A stretch of 64,000 nucleotides of DNA from Mytilisepta virgata (Eukaryota; Mollusca; Bivalvia; Mytilida; Mytilidae): positions 434,001 through 498,000 of the forward strand of contig JAPWFG010000018.1 in assembly GCA_028015205.1 (NCBI GenBank), in the 5' to 3' direction. Shown piece after piece: positions 43,971 through 54,540 of this stretch. Every line of letters begins with the position of its first letter. Positions within the stretch are counted from its first letter, which is position 1. Made by a program: the position numbers and the translations under genes. The notes under the pieces were generated by a model. The model was given only the letters and a program-made list of their open reading frames with translations. It ran no database searches and had not been told where the DNA came from.

Positions 43971-44356
43971 CTGCAAAATAGAAGATTGTTCTATTTTTAA
44001 TAATAAAAATAATATATTAGTTATTATTAAATACCTCTAATGATTTATATATCAATTTAATTATCAAACAAATACCTAAATTCTTTCTAAGAATAGCAAA
44101 AAGTGATCAAATCATCAATCCGTTTTGTGAACGTATATCTAATGATATTTTCTTAAAATTCCTTTGTTTGATGGTAAAAAAAAATGCATGCACGTGAACG
44201 TGATGGAGTTTGTAAAAGTCGAAACATTAGTATCTGAATGGAAATCTTTTCCAACTGCAAATAACCAACATGAAATATGATTGATTGATTGATTATCGTT
44301 TTACGCCGTGTGGGAGACATTTAAGCCATATCACGGCGAGAACTAATTATATTAAA

Positions 44357-46354
44357 AAGGACAAATATACCTAAGGAGCAATCAATAAAACGTAATCCAT
44401 TGGACAGACAAACCGGGGAAGACAAACGAACAACCACAAGCACAACAAATAAACACAGAAAACTAAAAACAATGAACAACACGAACTCCTATAAAAACCA
44501 GGAGTGAACCCAGGTGCTCCGGAAGGGTAAGCAGTTCCTGCTCCGTATACGGCACCCGTCGTGAAGTTCAACAAAGTCAATCCGGTGGAAGTCACAAATC
44601 GTAGGAGGCACATGAAAGGTTACGACAGTGGGAACAGGTCCAACATCATCTTAGATATTGGAACACTGTAATGGTCAATCAATTCATGATGACGACCGTA
44701 AAATGTCTTAAGTGATGACATCAACTTATCCCTGATAAAACCCTGGTTAAGAAGCTTTTGTGACAGCAGTAATCCTCTTTGTCGAAAGTCAGCGTAACTC
44801 ACGCATGCCCTTGAAAATCGGATAAGCTGAGAAACGTAGACGCCATATGCAGACGATGCTGGTATATTGCTACTTAAAAAGGGAAAATTAACAATAGGAA
44901 AGTTGAAGTCATCACGTTTGTCATAAAGTTTTGTCTTCAAACGTCCCTCATATTCAATTTCAAGAAACAAATCCAAATATGAAGCGGACTTTGGTGTATC
45001 TGTAGTATCCTTAATTTCAAGCTTACTGGGGTAGATAAGATGTAGAAAGTCTTGGAATTTGTCGTTATTTAACGACAACACATCATCTATATAACGAAAA
45101 GTGAAATTAAAGGATTGGGCTAGTTTCTTTTTGTTTTCACGTAGTAACCCTTGAATGAAGTCCGCTTCATATGAGTACAGAAACAGATCGGAGAGGAGAG
45201 GAGCACAGTTGGTTCCCATTGGAATGCCGATTGTTTGTTGAAAAATTAGACCGCCAAATTCAACGAATATGTTGTCTATGAGAAAATCTAACACGTTTGT
45301 AATTTCATCTTCAGAAAACTTTTTGTCAGAATAAGAGTGGTTCTTCACGAAATAAGACTTTTCTCTACCTAGAACAAGGAATTTATACCTGCGTGTCCCA
45401 TTTTTCTTGAAAAAACATTGATGAACTAGTTGCTTTAAGCGATCTTTTAATTGAGAATGTGGTATGGTAGTGTAGAGTGTAGAGAAGTCGAAAGTTTTTA
45501 TGCTGTTGCATGTAGCCAAAGATTTTGATTTTAGATATTGAAGTAAATTTTTGGAGTTTTTAAGAATCCACTTCTGATTGACGCCACTGGTGGAATATGA
45601 TGTTTCACAGTAATTCTGAAGGCCCTCTTTAACAAATGTCAATATGGATGTTAAAATCTTTGAAAGAGGTTTTGTAGAGCAATTAGCTGACCCAGCAATG
45701 TACCTTTGTTTAAACGGACTCTTATGTAGTTTAGGAATCCAATAAAGAGTAGGAAGGTCCATTTCTTCATCCTTTGTAGAAATGCCAAAGGAATGAAGAA
45801 CGGTCTTGTGGTTATCTATTCCCAATTCGTTTCTAAGACACTCAAAATAATAGTTCTTACAAACAAAAACGATGTTATTGGGGGCCTTGTCAGCTGGGAC
45901 AACTACATATTTGTCATGGAGGCGAGTCAAGTTTTCAACAACCTTGGGGTCTTTAAAGATGGATATAACTTTAGTGCTCATAGACCCTTGGAGGCTTTTA
46001 ATTATGATTTGTATCATTGACCTAATAGTCTTCACCCACTCTGAAAATGTGTCAGCAGGCTCCTGTTCTTTTGAAGTCCATTTTCTGGCATAGTCCTCAA
46101 CCGAATCCATAAGTAACTTGAAAGTGTATTTCCAATTAATTGGCTGAGGTTCTCGGTATTTGGGGCCTTTAGCTAGCATATTTTTAAGCTTTTGATTATC
46201 AACTAGATTGAAATCTCCAGTGATAACATGACCCACAGGACTATAATTGAATGGAGATGTCGAACAGGAGCAGTCAGGGGGTTTAGACTTGAGGTCATCG
46301 GAATTAAGGTCCCGCAATGCCCGTTTGTAATTGAAAATCTTGGTTGCAATTAAA
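44357..46354 (-). mobile_element. Penelope-like element inserted in unit 1 (5'-truncated)
   Basis: Present only in unit 1. Unit 2 reads straight through ATTATATTAAA|TGTGATTG (53755-53768). In unit 1 ATTAAA occurs on both sides (44351-44356 and 46349-46354), so the element is about 2.0 kb with a probable 6-bp target duplication. It holds one long RT frame and a 3' tail (44357-44619) shared with the decayed copy at 34360-34535. There is no long terminal repeat. It is inserted in the lectin intron in the same orientation as the lectin gene. Confidence 0.8.
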
Positions 46355-46368
46355 TTTGATTGAAACAA
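44620..46368 (-). CDS. Penelope-like reverse transcriptase, 582 codons, uninterrupted
   Basis: RT motifs in order: LPTLYWIPKLHKSPFKQRYI (the 'IPK.HK' and 'R.I' finger motifs of Penelope-like RTs), GSANCSTKPLSKILTSIL, FDFSTLYTTIPHSQLKDRL (motif A), IGIPMGTNCAPLLSDLFLYS (motif B), FTFRYIDDVLSLNN (catalytic YIDD), then SASYLDLFLE, KLYDKRDDFNFPIVNFPFL and SAYGVYVSQLIRFSRACVSY (thumb). No GIY-YIG endonuclease domain is visible. The frame is open from its first base in flanking DNA. The start codon used by the frame is a TTG outside the insertion, so the real N-terminus has been truncated. No stop or frameshift in the RT itself, implying a recent insertion. Confidence 0.8.
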   Translation of the reverse strand: MFQSNLIATKIFNYKRALRDLNSDDLKSKPPDCSCSTSPFNYSPVGHVITGDFNLVDNQKLKNMLAKGPKYREPQPINWKYTFKLLMDSVEDYARKWTSKEQEPADTFSEWVKTIRSMIQIIIKSLQGSMSTKVISIFKDPKVVENLTRLHDKYVVVPADKAPNNIVFVCKNYYFECLRNELGIDNHKTVLHSFGISTKDEEMDLPTLYWIPKLHKSPFKQRYIAGSANCSTKPLSKILTSILTFVKEGLQNYCETSYSTSGVNQKWILKNSKNLLQYLKSKSLATCNSIKTFDFSTLYTTIPHSQLKDRLKQLVHQCFFKKNGTRRYKFLVLGREKSYFVKNHSYSDKKFSEDEITNVLDFLIDNIFVEFGGLIFQQTIGIPMGTNCAPLLSDLFLYSYEADFIQGLLRENKKKLAQSFNFTFRYIDDVLSLNNDKFQDFLHLIYPSKLEIKDTTDTPKSASYLDLFLEIEYEGRLKTKLYDKRDDFNFPIVNFPFLSSNIPASSAYGVYVSQLIRFSRACVSYADFRQRGLLLSQKLLNQGFIRDKLMSSLKTFYGRHHELIDHYSVPISKMMLDLFPLS

Positions 46369-46389
46369 ATACTACCTAAAACGAATGAA

Positions 46390-47136
46390 CTATTTACAAA
46401 TAATATTTAAGGAGAGAGTAAAACAATAAAACAAATAAAAAAGCAGCTGCTTTATCTCCGTCTTTTGTAAACAAAGTTTTATCCTACGGTTATAAAGAGA
46501 CGGCTCGCTCGTCTCTACATATAAACTCTCTACTGGAGATGTTCTGAACCCCCCCCCCCCCAAGGCCAAACGTAGGCCTTGGTGGTGAAAAGTATCTAAA
46601 AGTTTTATATAGGATTTGCGAGTAGATCCATTTATAATGGAATCATAATCAAGTTTAGATCGTACAAGTGATCGATATAGATTTAACAAAATGTTTTTGT
46701 CAGCACCCCAGTCAGTGCTGGAAACAGCTAGTAAAATACCCAATGCCTTCAAGCATTTATCTTTAAGCAATTTGATATGGGGTAGAAAGGTAAGTTTATT
46801 GTCAAACAGAACACAAAGAAATTTGGTTTCTTTGACGACCTTAATGGGAGAATTATAAATGTTAAGTTCGGGGTCTAAATTTATTTTCCCTTTATTACAA
46901 AAATGCATAAATACTGTTTTGGAATTGGAATATTTAAAACCATTTTCCATAGCCCATATTTCAATTTTATTTAAAGATAATTGTAGTTGTCTTTCTATGT
47001 TGTTCATATTTTTACCTCTATAGCATATAAGAAAATCATCAATTTGAACATAAAGCGAGCCTCCAACATGCGTTTGTAATGTTTTAGCCAAACTATTTAT
47101 TTTAATACTGAATAGAGTAACAGAGAGGATACTCAT
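46390..47136 (-). pseudogene. LINE ORF2, RT palm/thumb remnant, unit 1
   Basis: RT of an I/Nimb-like LINE: SLAKTLQTHVGGSLYVQIDD, where the catalytic YVDD has two extra residues (YVQIDD) compared with unit 2. Then NNIERQLQLSLNKIEIWAME, NGFKYSNSKTV, KFLCVLFDNKLTFLPHIKLL and LYRSLVRSKLDYDS. It ends at a short leftover of the RNase H region (46441-46467) left by two deletions relative to unit 2 (about 53845-54710 and 54740-55022). Confidence 0.8.
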
Positions 47137-47840
47137 CTGAGGTGAGGGACACTTTAAACTGTCTGTCTAACAAGAAGTTATCAATAAATGAGAGTAATCT
47201 ACCTTTCAACCCCATATCATTTAAGTCTTTTAAAATTACATATTTCGAAGTGGTGTCGTATGCTTTTTCAAGGTCGAAAAAGACCGACACCACGTGTTCA
47301 CCTTCGGCAAACCCTTTGCGTATGAAAGGCTCGAAGCAAACGAGATGATCTAACGTGCTTCTGCCCTGCCGGAATCCACACTGTATATCGGACAGGAACC
47401 AGACAAGGCGGTCGTTAATCATCCGTTCCATCGTCTTGCATACGTAATTGTAAGGGCAATTGGCCGATAATTCGACAATTCGAAATGATATTTGCCAGGT
47501 TTTGGAATAGAGATAACTGTAGCTTGTTTCCAGATGGAAGGCAAGTCACCAGATACCCATACTTTATTGAGGAGGTCCAGAAGAGTTTCTAAACACATAT
47601 CTGGAAGGTGTTTCAGAAGTTTATAATGAATATCATCCGGGCCACATGCTGTGTCATGGGCCTTTGCCAGAGAATTTTTTAGTTCATCTAGAGAGAATGG
47701 ACGGTTCTAGTCTTCCGAATTATTTGATCGAAAGTTGGGTTTGTTTTTTTCGGTTCGGTTTTTAATACGTTGAAATTCCTGAGAGTAATTTTGAGAAGAA
47801 GAATTTTTAGAAAAAGTTTCACCAAGTTTTTTGAAAGATC
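47102..47840 (-). pseudogene. LINE ORF2, RT fingers/palm, unit 1
   Basis: Contains SDIQCGFRQGRSTLDHLVCF and VVSVFFDLEKAYDTTSKYVI (motif A, with W changed to S). Upstream, across frameshifts, are segments equivalent to GPDDIHYKLLKHLPGTCLKT and WKQATVIPIPKPGK in unit 2. A stop (TAG) near 47708 in the segment after NRPFSLDEL distinguishes it from unit 2. Non-functional. Confidence 0.75.
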
Positions 47841-48366
47841 TCATTTTCTGATGTTAAAAGGGTCTGGCCATCTTTTAGTTGGTGAAGATTAGCTTTCCTG
47901 TTTTTACCATTAACTTTTTGTATAAATTTCCAAACTTGGTTCATTGGTGTATGAGAATTCAGTTTTGAGACGAAGTTTTGCCAAGACTTACGCCTCTTTT
48001 GTTTGAATGTTCTACGTGCTTTTGCACGGAATACACGTATGTTACTTAAATTATCTCGGTTCTGCATGCATATTGAATCGTCGTTTGGCCTTCTTCCTAT
48101 TTTTCTTGGCCTTCTCACAATCATGGTCAACCCATGGTTTGCTGGGTTGTTTTGGATTTGTCGAGGTTTTAGGAATGGTTCTCTCAGCGATCGATACCAC
48201 CTTTTCATTAAATTTAAGGACAGGACTAATAACATTATCAAAAGTACCTTTTTTTCAGTTCATCTCGACAAAGTTGCTCGAACAAAGGCCAATCGGCCTT
48301 GTCAAATATCCAGCGTGCAACTCTCTCGGATGACGTCGGAAACAAATTTTCCAAAATAATGGGAAA
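47819..48366 (-). pseudogene. LINE ORF2, region between endonuclease and RT, unit 1
   Basis: Contains RRTFKQKRRKSWQNFVSKLN and SHTPMNQVWKFIQKVNGKNR (RT N-terminal extension), and upstream, in another frame, a basic region. At 48366 the sequence jumps (GGGAAAGTG|GAGCGAGAG) to the ORF1/ORF2 border, deleting about 475 bp that unit 2 retains at 56887-57361, including what is left of the endonuclease. Confidence 0.7.
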
Positions 48367-49640
48367 GTGGAGCGAGAGTCTCTAGATGGGACTGACGAAT
48401 CATCCCATATCGACTCCAAAGGATCATTCGTATCCATTTGTTCCGAGTTGTCATCGTCGACAAACTCTGCACAAAGATCTCTAAATCTACTGAACTTATT
48501 TTTGCGGCCTTTGAGAGTCTACCAGAAGATTGTGTATTCTTTGATTTATCTGTTTTAGATGGTTGTCCAACTTTCTGTGACGATGAGGGTTTTTGAGGTG
48601 ATTTTTGTTTCGAAGACGTGGAAGTCCTTTTCGTGGGGATTGGTTTTGTATGATTAGTGATTGAATTTGATTGGACAAATGTTTGAGATGTTTGGGAGGA
48701 GTTTGATGTGGATGTTTTGGTTTGAGAGGTTGACCCTTCTTGTTGACAAGATGTAGGTACAGGTATCGGGAGTTCTGCACCATCTTGTCACGTGTATTCA
48801 GTTTGGATAGCAAAAGACCTGGTAATTTTGGGAGATTTAACTTTGTCAGCATAAGAGGTTGTTGGAACGGAGTTATTCGATGCAGAGACCACTTTTAACT
48901 TCTTGATAGCTGATGTTTTTTTCGGTTTTTGTTTTTTTAATTTCTATTTTTTTTTTTATAAATCTCGCAGTTTCGATAATTTGCCAAATGATCTAATCCA
49001 CAGTTAGCACATTTAATTTGACCGTCACATCAAAGCTGGAATGGCCCTCAACAGAACATTTGACACTTTTTTCCGTACTGCGACAAGAACTCCTACCGGG
49101 ACCAAATTTCTGGCATTTGAAACAGCGGATAGGGTTAGGTACGTATGTGTCAACTCTGATTCTGTAAGGTCCTTTGTAGATATGTTCCGGTACAGTGTCA
49201 GGTTAAATGTAATTAGGTATGTATTTAATTTCAGAATTTTGCCTTCAAATTTCTTGGTGAAGTTTTTGACCTTGGATACGTGTTAAGATTGAAGTTCTTC
49301 CTGGATTTCTTCTTCTGATAGTTCGTAGAAGTCGTGGTCTCTGTCTCGAATAACTCCCATACAAGAATTGAGTTTGCGATGTGGAGTTACCGAGATTTGA
49401 ATATCCGAAATACAAGTTAAAGAGAGAAGATTTTTAGACTGTTGTGTCCTACTACATTCTACTAAAACACTTCCATTTCTCATTTTTGACACTTTGTTAA
49501 TCTGTCCAGCTCGGCTAATAATTGTTTTTTGTAAGAGAAAAGGAGAAACTTTGGTTAATGGTTTTTCGGAATTTTGACATCTTAATACCAAAAATTTTAA
49601 AAAATTGTCAGAAGTTGTATTTTGAATTTTTGTCATGTGT
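48367..49640 (-). pseudogene. LINE ORF1 (gag-like, CCHC zinc knuckle), unit 1
   Basis: Read from 49636 down: MTKIQNTTSDNFLKFLVLRC, SEKPLTKVSPFLLQKTI, NGSVLVECSRTQQSKNLLSL and HRKLNSCMGVIRDRDHDFYE. A frame change near 49280 follows, then PIRCFKCQKFGPGRSSCR (zinc-knuckle cysteines) and a Ser/Thr/Lys/Pro-rich C-terminal part. ORF1 proteins of I-group LINEs bind their RNA; this one is broken by frameshifts and a stop (around 49004). Confidence 0.75.
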
Positions 49641-51158
49641 TCCTCATCGTCACTACAACTAAATTTGCGTTTTGAGGTTGTTGTTTTTGCGGTTTTTTTC
49701 TGACATCGCCATGGTGATTGTGTAATGATTCGTCACCCCTGCTCCCCGCCGCCTCGGAGAAGCACCAATATAATGTATGCGACAAGCACTAGGGCTACAG
49801 GGATAAGACACTCGCGTAGAGCACTTCTGTTCGGACGCAAGCTTCGTGCCAGGAGTTACCTGATGAAACAACCGTCCGAAGTATCATCTACACGATTGAC
49901 CAATAAGCCACCGCCTTCTTGAACCGACTTATATAAATGGTACTATTGTGGTACATTTTGGTAACAGGCAAGTGCAAGGGCCCATCCGACCGCCCGTTTA
50001 AGATAAAGTAAGGGCCAAGTGGCGTGTTTCAGCCACAAAGATCCCATCCTCTATCCTTACGGTATCCACATACGGCAAACATGTGGCCTCATTTAGCCGA
50101 GGAAGCCTAGTCTCATAAGCCACAGCCTTCTCCGCGCTTCCGTCAGTGATTATCATCTAAGAGCCCAGAACCCAAACATCAACGTACAGCGATACATGCA
50201 GACCAAACCTAACCCACCCATCGTATCTCAGTATCATGGAGAGTTCATATGGGTCATTTCTGATAACCACGAGAAAACAGCATAGGGCTAGACATGACCA
50301 TTTAATGGTTTAACCGGGACAATCGAGCCATATTTTGAGCAGGTTGGAAAAATAATATTCAGAAAGAGACCAAAATTTGAAGTTTACAATATTGGATGAT
50401 TGAGACAAACAAAAATTCTGTACTGTTTGAAATTATCAGAAAAATAATAAATTAAAGCAATAATAAATAATATAAAATGGATAATCCAAAAGTGAAGATT
50501 TTGAGCCTGTTGAAGCTTGTGAACCTTAAGCCAACACTAATCCCGTATTTCAGAAATTTTTAATTTAGATAAGCAAACTTTGAGGGCAAAAATAAATATA
50601 TATTAACTATTGTAAAGGGATTGGGGTGACCAGCCGATTGACCGAATCGGGTTCATCCGGTCTCTCGTCTAGATAAAGATTGTGCCCCAGTTGGTGATCG
50701 GAGCCGTTTATCCGGCCATCCAGGAATACTCCCTATTACCGACACGAGGTTGCGACACACGGCAAACATGTCGCCTCTTTAGGGGCCTCTTACGCCAAGC
50801 CGGGGAGCTGTGGGCCTATTCTATATGTGTCCCCTGGACTCACACGGGGGAACATGAAATATGAAAAACTCACTTTAAAACGAATGTCAAAAAAGAAACT
50901 CGATTTTTCGTTTGATATTCTACAAACATCTGACGTACGGCTTCAAAATTTGAAAAAAAAACGAATAACCAAAATAACACGGAAACCTACCTGATCTCCG
51001 TCTTAGCTTTCTCGCCAATGAATATCCTATACAGAAGACATAATCACCCAAGATATTCAATTATTCACGTTTTTCTTTTGCTATAAAATCTATCTTTAGG
51101 GATATACTACAAAGATTTCATATATCAACTAAATGTACTACATGAGAAAAGGTTTTAC
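49641..51158 (-). other. LINE 5' region, unit 1
   Basis: Non-coding, GC-richer than the surroundings, almost identical to 58620-60189. It holds two related blocks: 49978-50130 (CATCCGACCGCCCGTTTAAG, CACATACGGCAAACATGTGG) and 50630-50870 (CATCCGGTCTCTCGTCTAGA, CACACGGCAAACATGTCGCC). They look like diverged copies of one promoter-like monomer. The true start of the LINE is not fixed; the last few hundred bases next to exon a may be lectin intron. Confidence 0.5.
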
Positions 51159-51250
51159 CTTTGCACTGTACCAGTTGCTTGTGTTGACCACAATCAAGTA
51201 GCAATGTCCACCATAGAAATCCCATCCATCAGGGCATGATTGACGGTGCT
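51159..51250 (-). CDS. C-type lectin exon a, unit 1 (cut at the duplication junction)
   Basis: Encodes HRQSCPDGWDFYGGHCYLIV then VNTSNWYSAK, with donor GCAAAG|GTAAAACC: the first two CTLD cysteines (CPDGW, HCYL). The duplication junction lies exactly at its 5' edge. Unit 2 has ATTGGTAG|AGCACCG, whereas here it is ATTTCTGTACAG|CACCG. The original acceptor is lost, but the satellite sequence now joined to it happens to provide a CAG preceded by TTTCTGTA. Ser replaces Gly of unit 2 in NTxNWY. Confidence 0.75.
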
Positions 51251-51524
51251 GTACAGAAATTAATGCATGAAATTAAAAATGAACGAGGGGTTCTGGAAAC
51301 AAGATTATCTAGACGGAAAAACGGACAGACGGGCCGATTACAAATATCCCCGAACTTCATTCGAAGTGTGTGGATAATGAAACTTCATCTTGAAGGTTTT
51401 ATGTTAATATAGGGTTCAATTCACTCAGGCAAATGTGGCTGCATTACCTAGCAATTTAAGGGTGGTTTTGTATTAATTGTTTGCATTGCTAACATACTTT
51501 TCCGGTATTTGAAAGTTTTGACAT

Positions 51525-51605
51525 TGGATAGAATAGAGAATGGAAACGGGGAATGTGTCAAGGAGACAACAACCCAACCAAAGAGTAGAAAACAGCTCAT
51601 AGTTG
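51525..51605 (-). repeat. Dispersed repeat tail (TTGACACATTCCC type), copy 4
   Basis: Duplicate of 42030-42105 within unit 2 (GAGAATGGAAACGGGGAATG). Confidence 0.6.
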
Positions 51606-51863
51606 AAAGGAGTTTACTAAGAAGAAGAGTTTCGCGCTGTTTTTTTCGATTAAGAAATCGACAGATGTGTTTGGGTAAAGGTAGTGTTACCATTGTTTAT
51701 GTGGAAACTTTACATGACCTTCAAGACAATCAAATATAACAAAACCATTGTTCACAACAACCCCTAATAAGTATGTTGTATTATTCTACAAATTCTCCTT
51801 TAATTGGCCTGTTTTATTTACGTTTCGGCTGATTAGATATATTCGGAAACCGTCTGATACCAC

Positions 51864-52076
51864 TTACTTCAGTGTTGTATATGTATTTTGATTTGTTGTC
51901 AGTATTATTAAATTTGTCTTTTTAGAGCTTCGATTCGGCTTTGCAAAAGTTGACGTGACTTGAGGATCACAGTCAAAATATGTGCACGATGACGCTAAAC
52001 AGCATCCTAACAAATATAGCAAGGAAACCATAAGGGTAAAAAGTTCAATTGTACTCTTTCTTAAAATTTTCAACAT
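51864..52076 (-). CDS. Signal-peptide-like ORF, unit 2
   Basis: MLKILRKSTIELFTLMVSLL then YLLGCCLASSCTYFDCDPQV; it differs from unit 1 by Ile to Thr, His to Tyr and Asp to Asn. Here the end carries a strong donor-like string CTGAA|GTAAGT (around 51866). In transcription order it precedes lectin exon a of unit 1 (51159-51250), so it could be the signal exon of that gene. However, the donor leaves phase 2 and exon a accepts phase 1 or 0, so they do not join in frame as read. It may instead be 3' UTR of the unit 2 lectin. Confidence 0.3.
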   Translation of the reverse strand: MLKILRKSTIELFTLMVSLLYLLGCCLASSCTYFDCDPQVTSTFAKPNRSSKKTNLIILTTNQNTYTTLK

Positions 52077-52146
52077 TTATACATATAAATAACTCCCTAA
52101 AGTCTTATTTTTATTATTTTAAAATAAAAATAATATTTTGCGATAT

Positions 52147-52415
52147 TCAGTTATAACTGAAGGTAAAACTGTACATTACCAGCTTCTCACAAATATATCC
52201 ATTGATAGCAGTGTCATTACATGAACCATCATTCCATCCATAAACTCCATTCACAAAACTGAAAGTAGCACAATCTTCATTGAACTGATTATTAGGTTCT
52301 CCAATAAGCCAGTCCAGAAAATGTACGGCGGGGGTTTCTGACTGCCATTTCCACTCCCCTTCCACCTGTAGGTCATTAAATCCTATCCAAAGTAGAGAGA
52401 AGCTGCCAGTTTTTT
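52147..52415 (-). CDS. C-type lectin exon c, unit 2
   Basis: The same 269-nt structure as 42641-42909: acceptor CACAG|AAAAAACTGG, WIGFNDLQVEGEWKWQSE, VHFLDWLIGEPNNQFNEDCA, YGWNDGSCNDTAINGYICEK, then a short tail and stop. The EPN and WND motifs and all cysteines are kept. Replacements against unit 1 are few (D to H, V to L, S to N, N to S), all outside the calcium-binding residues. Confidence 0.85.
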
Positions 52416-53290
52416 CTGTGAAAGTAATGACAGCTTTTATTAATTTTGATATTCTTAGAATAGAAAATTTAAATTATCAATTTTGTGCTAGTGCGAAAAT
52501 AATAGCAACTGAATGGACTTGGAGTTCAATAGCAGATCTACCAATTGGGTTATAATCATAAATTTTGATAAACACAGTGTGCACATTTAGTCGATTTTTG
52601 ACTGATTAGCTGTGCCTAAGGTCTGAAATCCCAAAAATCATCCAAACCGTTAAAGAGAAAATTATTAAAATACCAAAAGCCCAATGGGTCAACATAATGA
52701 CACCTTTTATTCATTTTAGGATATATTTCAAGTTTTATTTACGACAGGGGGACTTCATATCGGCCAATGAATTGTTCGACAATGATGAAGTCAACAAAGA
52801 CTGAACATATAGCCCTGTGGTATCAATCTTGATATGCCGAGAAATTTGTCGTTTATATCACATGAAGAATGGAATCAACTGTGAAATGTATATATCATAG
52901 GCTGCAGATCTAGAGATTGGAATGCTGCTAAAAAAGGAAGTTCATTGTCTATGTAGCAGAATATCTTATTCTAGAAATGTCTGTATTAAACTGGAGATCA
53001 AGCACACTTCTCACAAGAATCACAATGTTTTTTAGCTTGAAAAAGGAGAAATAAAACTTTCTCAATAACCACAATACTCCTGGCAAATGCAAGTTTGTTT
53101 AAAATTTGAGCTTATTTTAACAAGTCATACTATATTTGAGTACACTTTGTAATAGCGTCATCTGGATAATCTTATCAAGGGGTATTTGGATGGTAATTTC
53201 CGGTCCCATGTTAGCACAAAGAACATCGACAATGACTAATGTTTCTACTATAACATGAAAAAGACACCAATAACATATTCAAATACTTTC

Positions 53291-53372
53291 CTTTTATGAG
53301 GTCTTTCGTCCATTTGTTCTCTCCATCTGTTTCAATCTTGATTAAATAGGATTCAACATTTTCACATCCTTG
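53291..53372 (-). CDS. C-type lectin exon b, unit 2
   Basis: Acceptor TTTGCAG|CAAGGATG; encodes QGCENVESYLIKIETDGENK then WTKDLIK. Like unit 1 it ends ATAAAAG|GAAAGT, with GA in place of the GT donor, and is followed in frame by exon c only if that site is used. Confidence 0.75.
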
Positions 53373-53759
53373 CTGCAAAATAGAAGATTGTTCTATTTTT
53401 AATAATAGAAATAATATATTAGTTATTATTAAATACCTCTAATGATTTATATATCAATTTAATTATCAAATAAAAACCTAAATTCTTTCTAAGAATAGCG
53501 AATAGTGATCAAATCATCAATCCGTTTTGTGAACGTATATCTAATGATATTTTCTTAAAATTTACCTTTGTTTGATGGTAAAAGAAATGCATGCACGTGA
53601 ACGTGATGGAGTTTGTAAAAGTCGAAACATTAGTATCTGAATGGAAATCTTTTTCCAACTGTAAATAACCAACATGAAATATGATTGATTGATTGATTAT
53701 CGTTTTACGCCGTGTGGGAGACATTTAAGCCATATCACGGCGAGAACTAATTATATTAA

Positions 53760-54540
53760 ATGTGATTGGAACAAATACTACCTAAAACGAATGAACTATT
53801 TACAAATAATATTTAAGGAGAAAGTAAAACAATAAAACAAATAAGAAACAAAATTTCAATATGAAAAATTATATCACAAATACGCTATTAAATAAATTAA
53901 CATCATTCAAAACATTTGAACAAATTTACAATTATTGGACTCTATTCAAAAATGCAGTCATACTATATTTTTTAATACAGTCCAACATCTTTCAAATACC
54001 GTAAAAGACGGTTGCCAGCAACATTTGTAAACAACTCTTTCATATATGTTGACTGTGTAGTACCGACAAATAATGTCGGACTTATCTACACAGTCAATTA
54101 AAAGATGTTTAATACTATGTCGACATTGGCATGATATACACTCAGGAGGCGGGTCACTCTCTAAAATAAAAGAATGAGTCGTCCTGGTGTGGCCAATGCG
54201 ACATTTATTAAAACAACTTCATATCGTCTGCATTTGCCGAAAAAACACACATTCTTGCCAACAGTTGACTCTATAGAATGAAGTTTATTGTCTCTAAGCA
54301 GATCCCACTGGGACTGCCACAGACGTAAAACATACTGGTAAATTTAAGGTTTAAAATCAGAGTAAGGCACTGACATATTAGTAATGGGGTCTTCTAGAGC
54401 ATTTTTCGCTATTCTATCTACAACTGTGTTTCTCTTTATACCGACTTGGTATCCGGAGGAAAACTACTTCTTTACCCATAACAGAAAGTCTTTTATAAAA
54501 TTCTATGATATATGAAATCAAAAGATTTCTATATTTCTGA
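53760..54540 (-). pseudogene. LINE ORF2 3' part with C-terminal CCHC, unit 2
   Basis: Below the RNase H domain the minus strand contains PPECISCQCRHSIKHLLIDC (about 54090-54150), a C-x2-C-x7-H-x4-C knuckle typical of the C-terminus of I/Nimb-like ORF2. The region to 53760 is probably 3' UTR (AATAAAACAAATAAG-type A-rich end). Absent from unit 1. Confidence 0.65.

Larger units (their letters stand above)
41729..51250. repeat. Tandem duplication, unit 1 (C-type lectin + LINE + Penelope-like element)
   Basis: Nearly identical, apart from indels, to 51251-60285. Order from low to high coordinates: satellite edge, TTGACACATTC tail, signal-like ORF, lectin exon c, exon b, Penelope-like insertion (only here), LINE remnant, LINE 5' region, lectin exon a. 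It lacks about 1.1 kb of LINE RNase H/3' sequence and about 475 bp of LINE endonuclease that unit 2 keeps. Junction with unit 2 at about 51250. Confidence 0.88.

Noticed and set aside
44371..44613. 80-codon minus-strand ORF with a hydrophobic end, as a small membrane protein
   Set aside because: It is the 3' tail of the Penelope-like element; the same sequence occurs in the decayed copy at 34360-34535 without conservation of the frame.
48003..48359. Plus-strand 118-codon and 108-codon ORFs over the LINE (and equivalents near 56519-56890)
   Set aside because: Antisense shadows of LINE ORF2; the minus-strand text carries the recognisable motifs.
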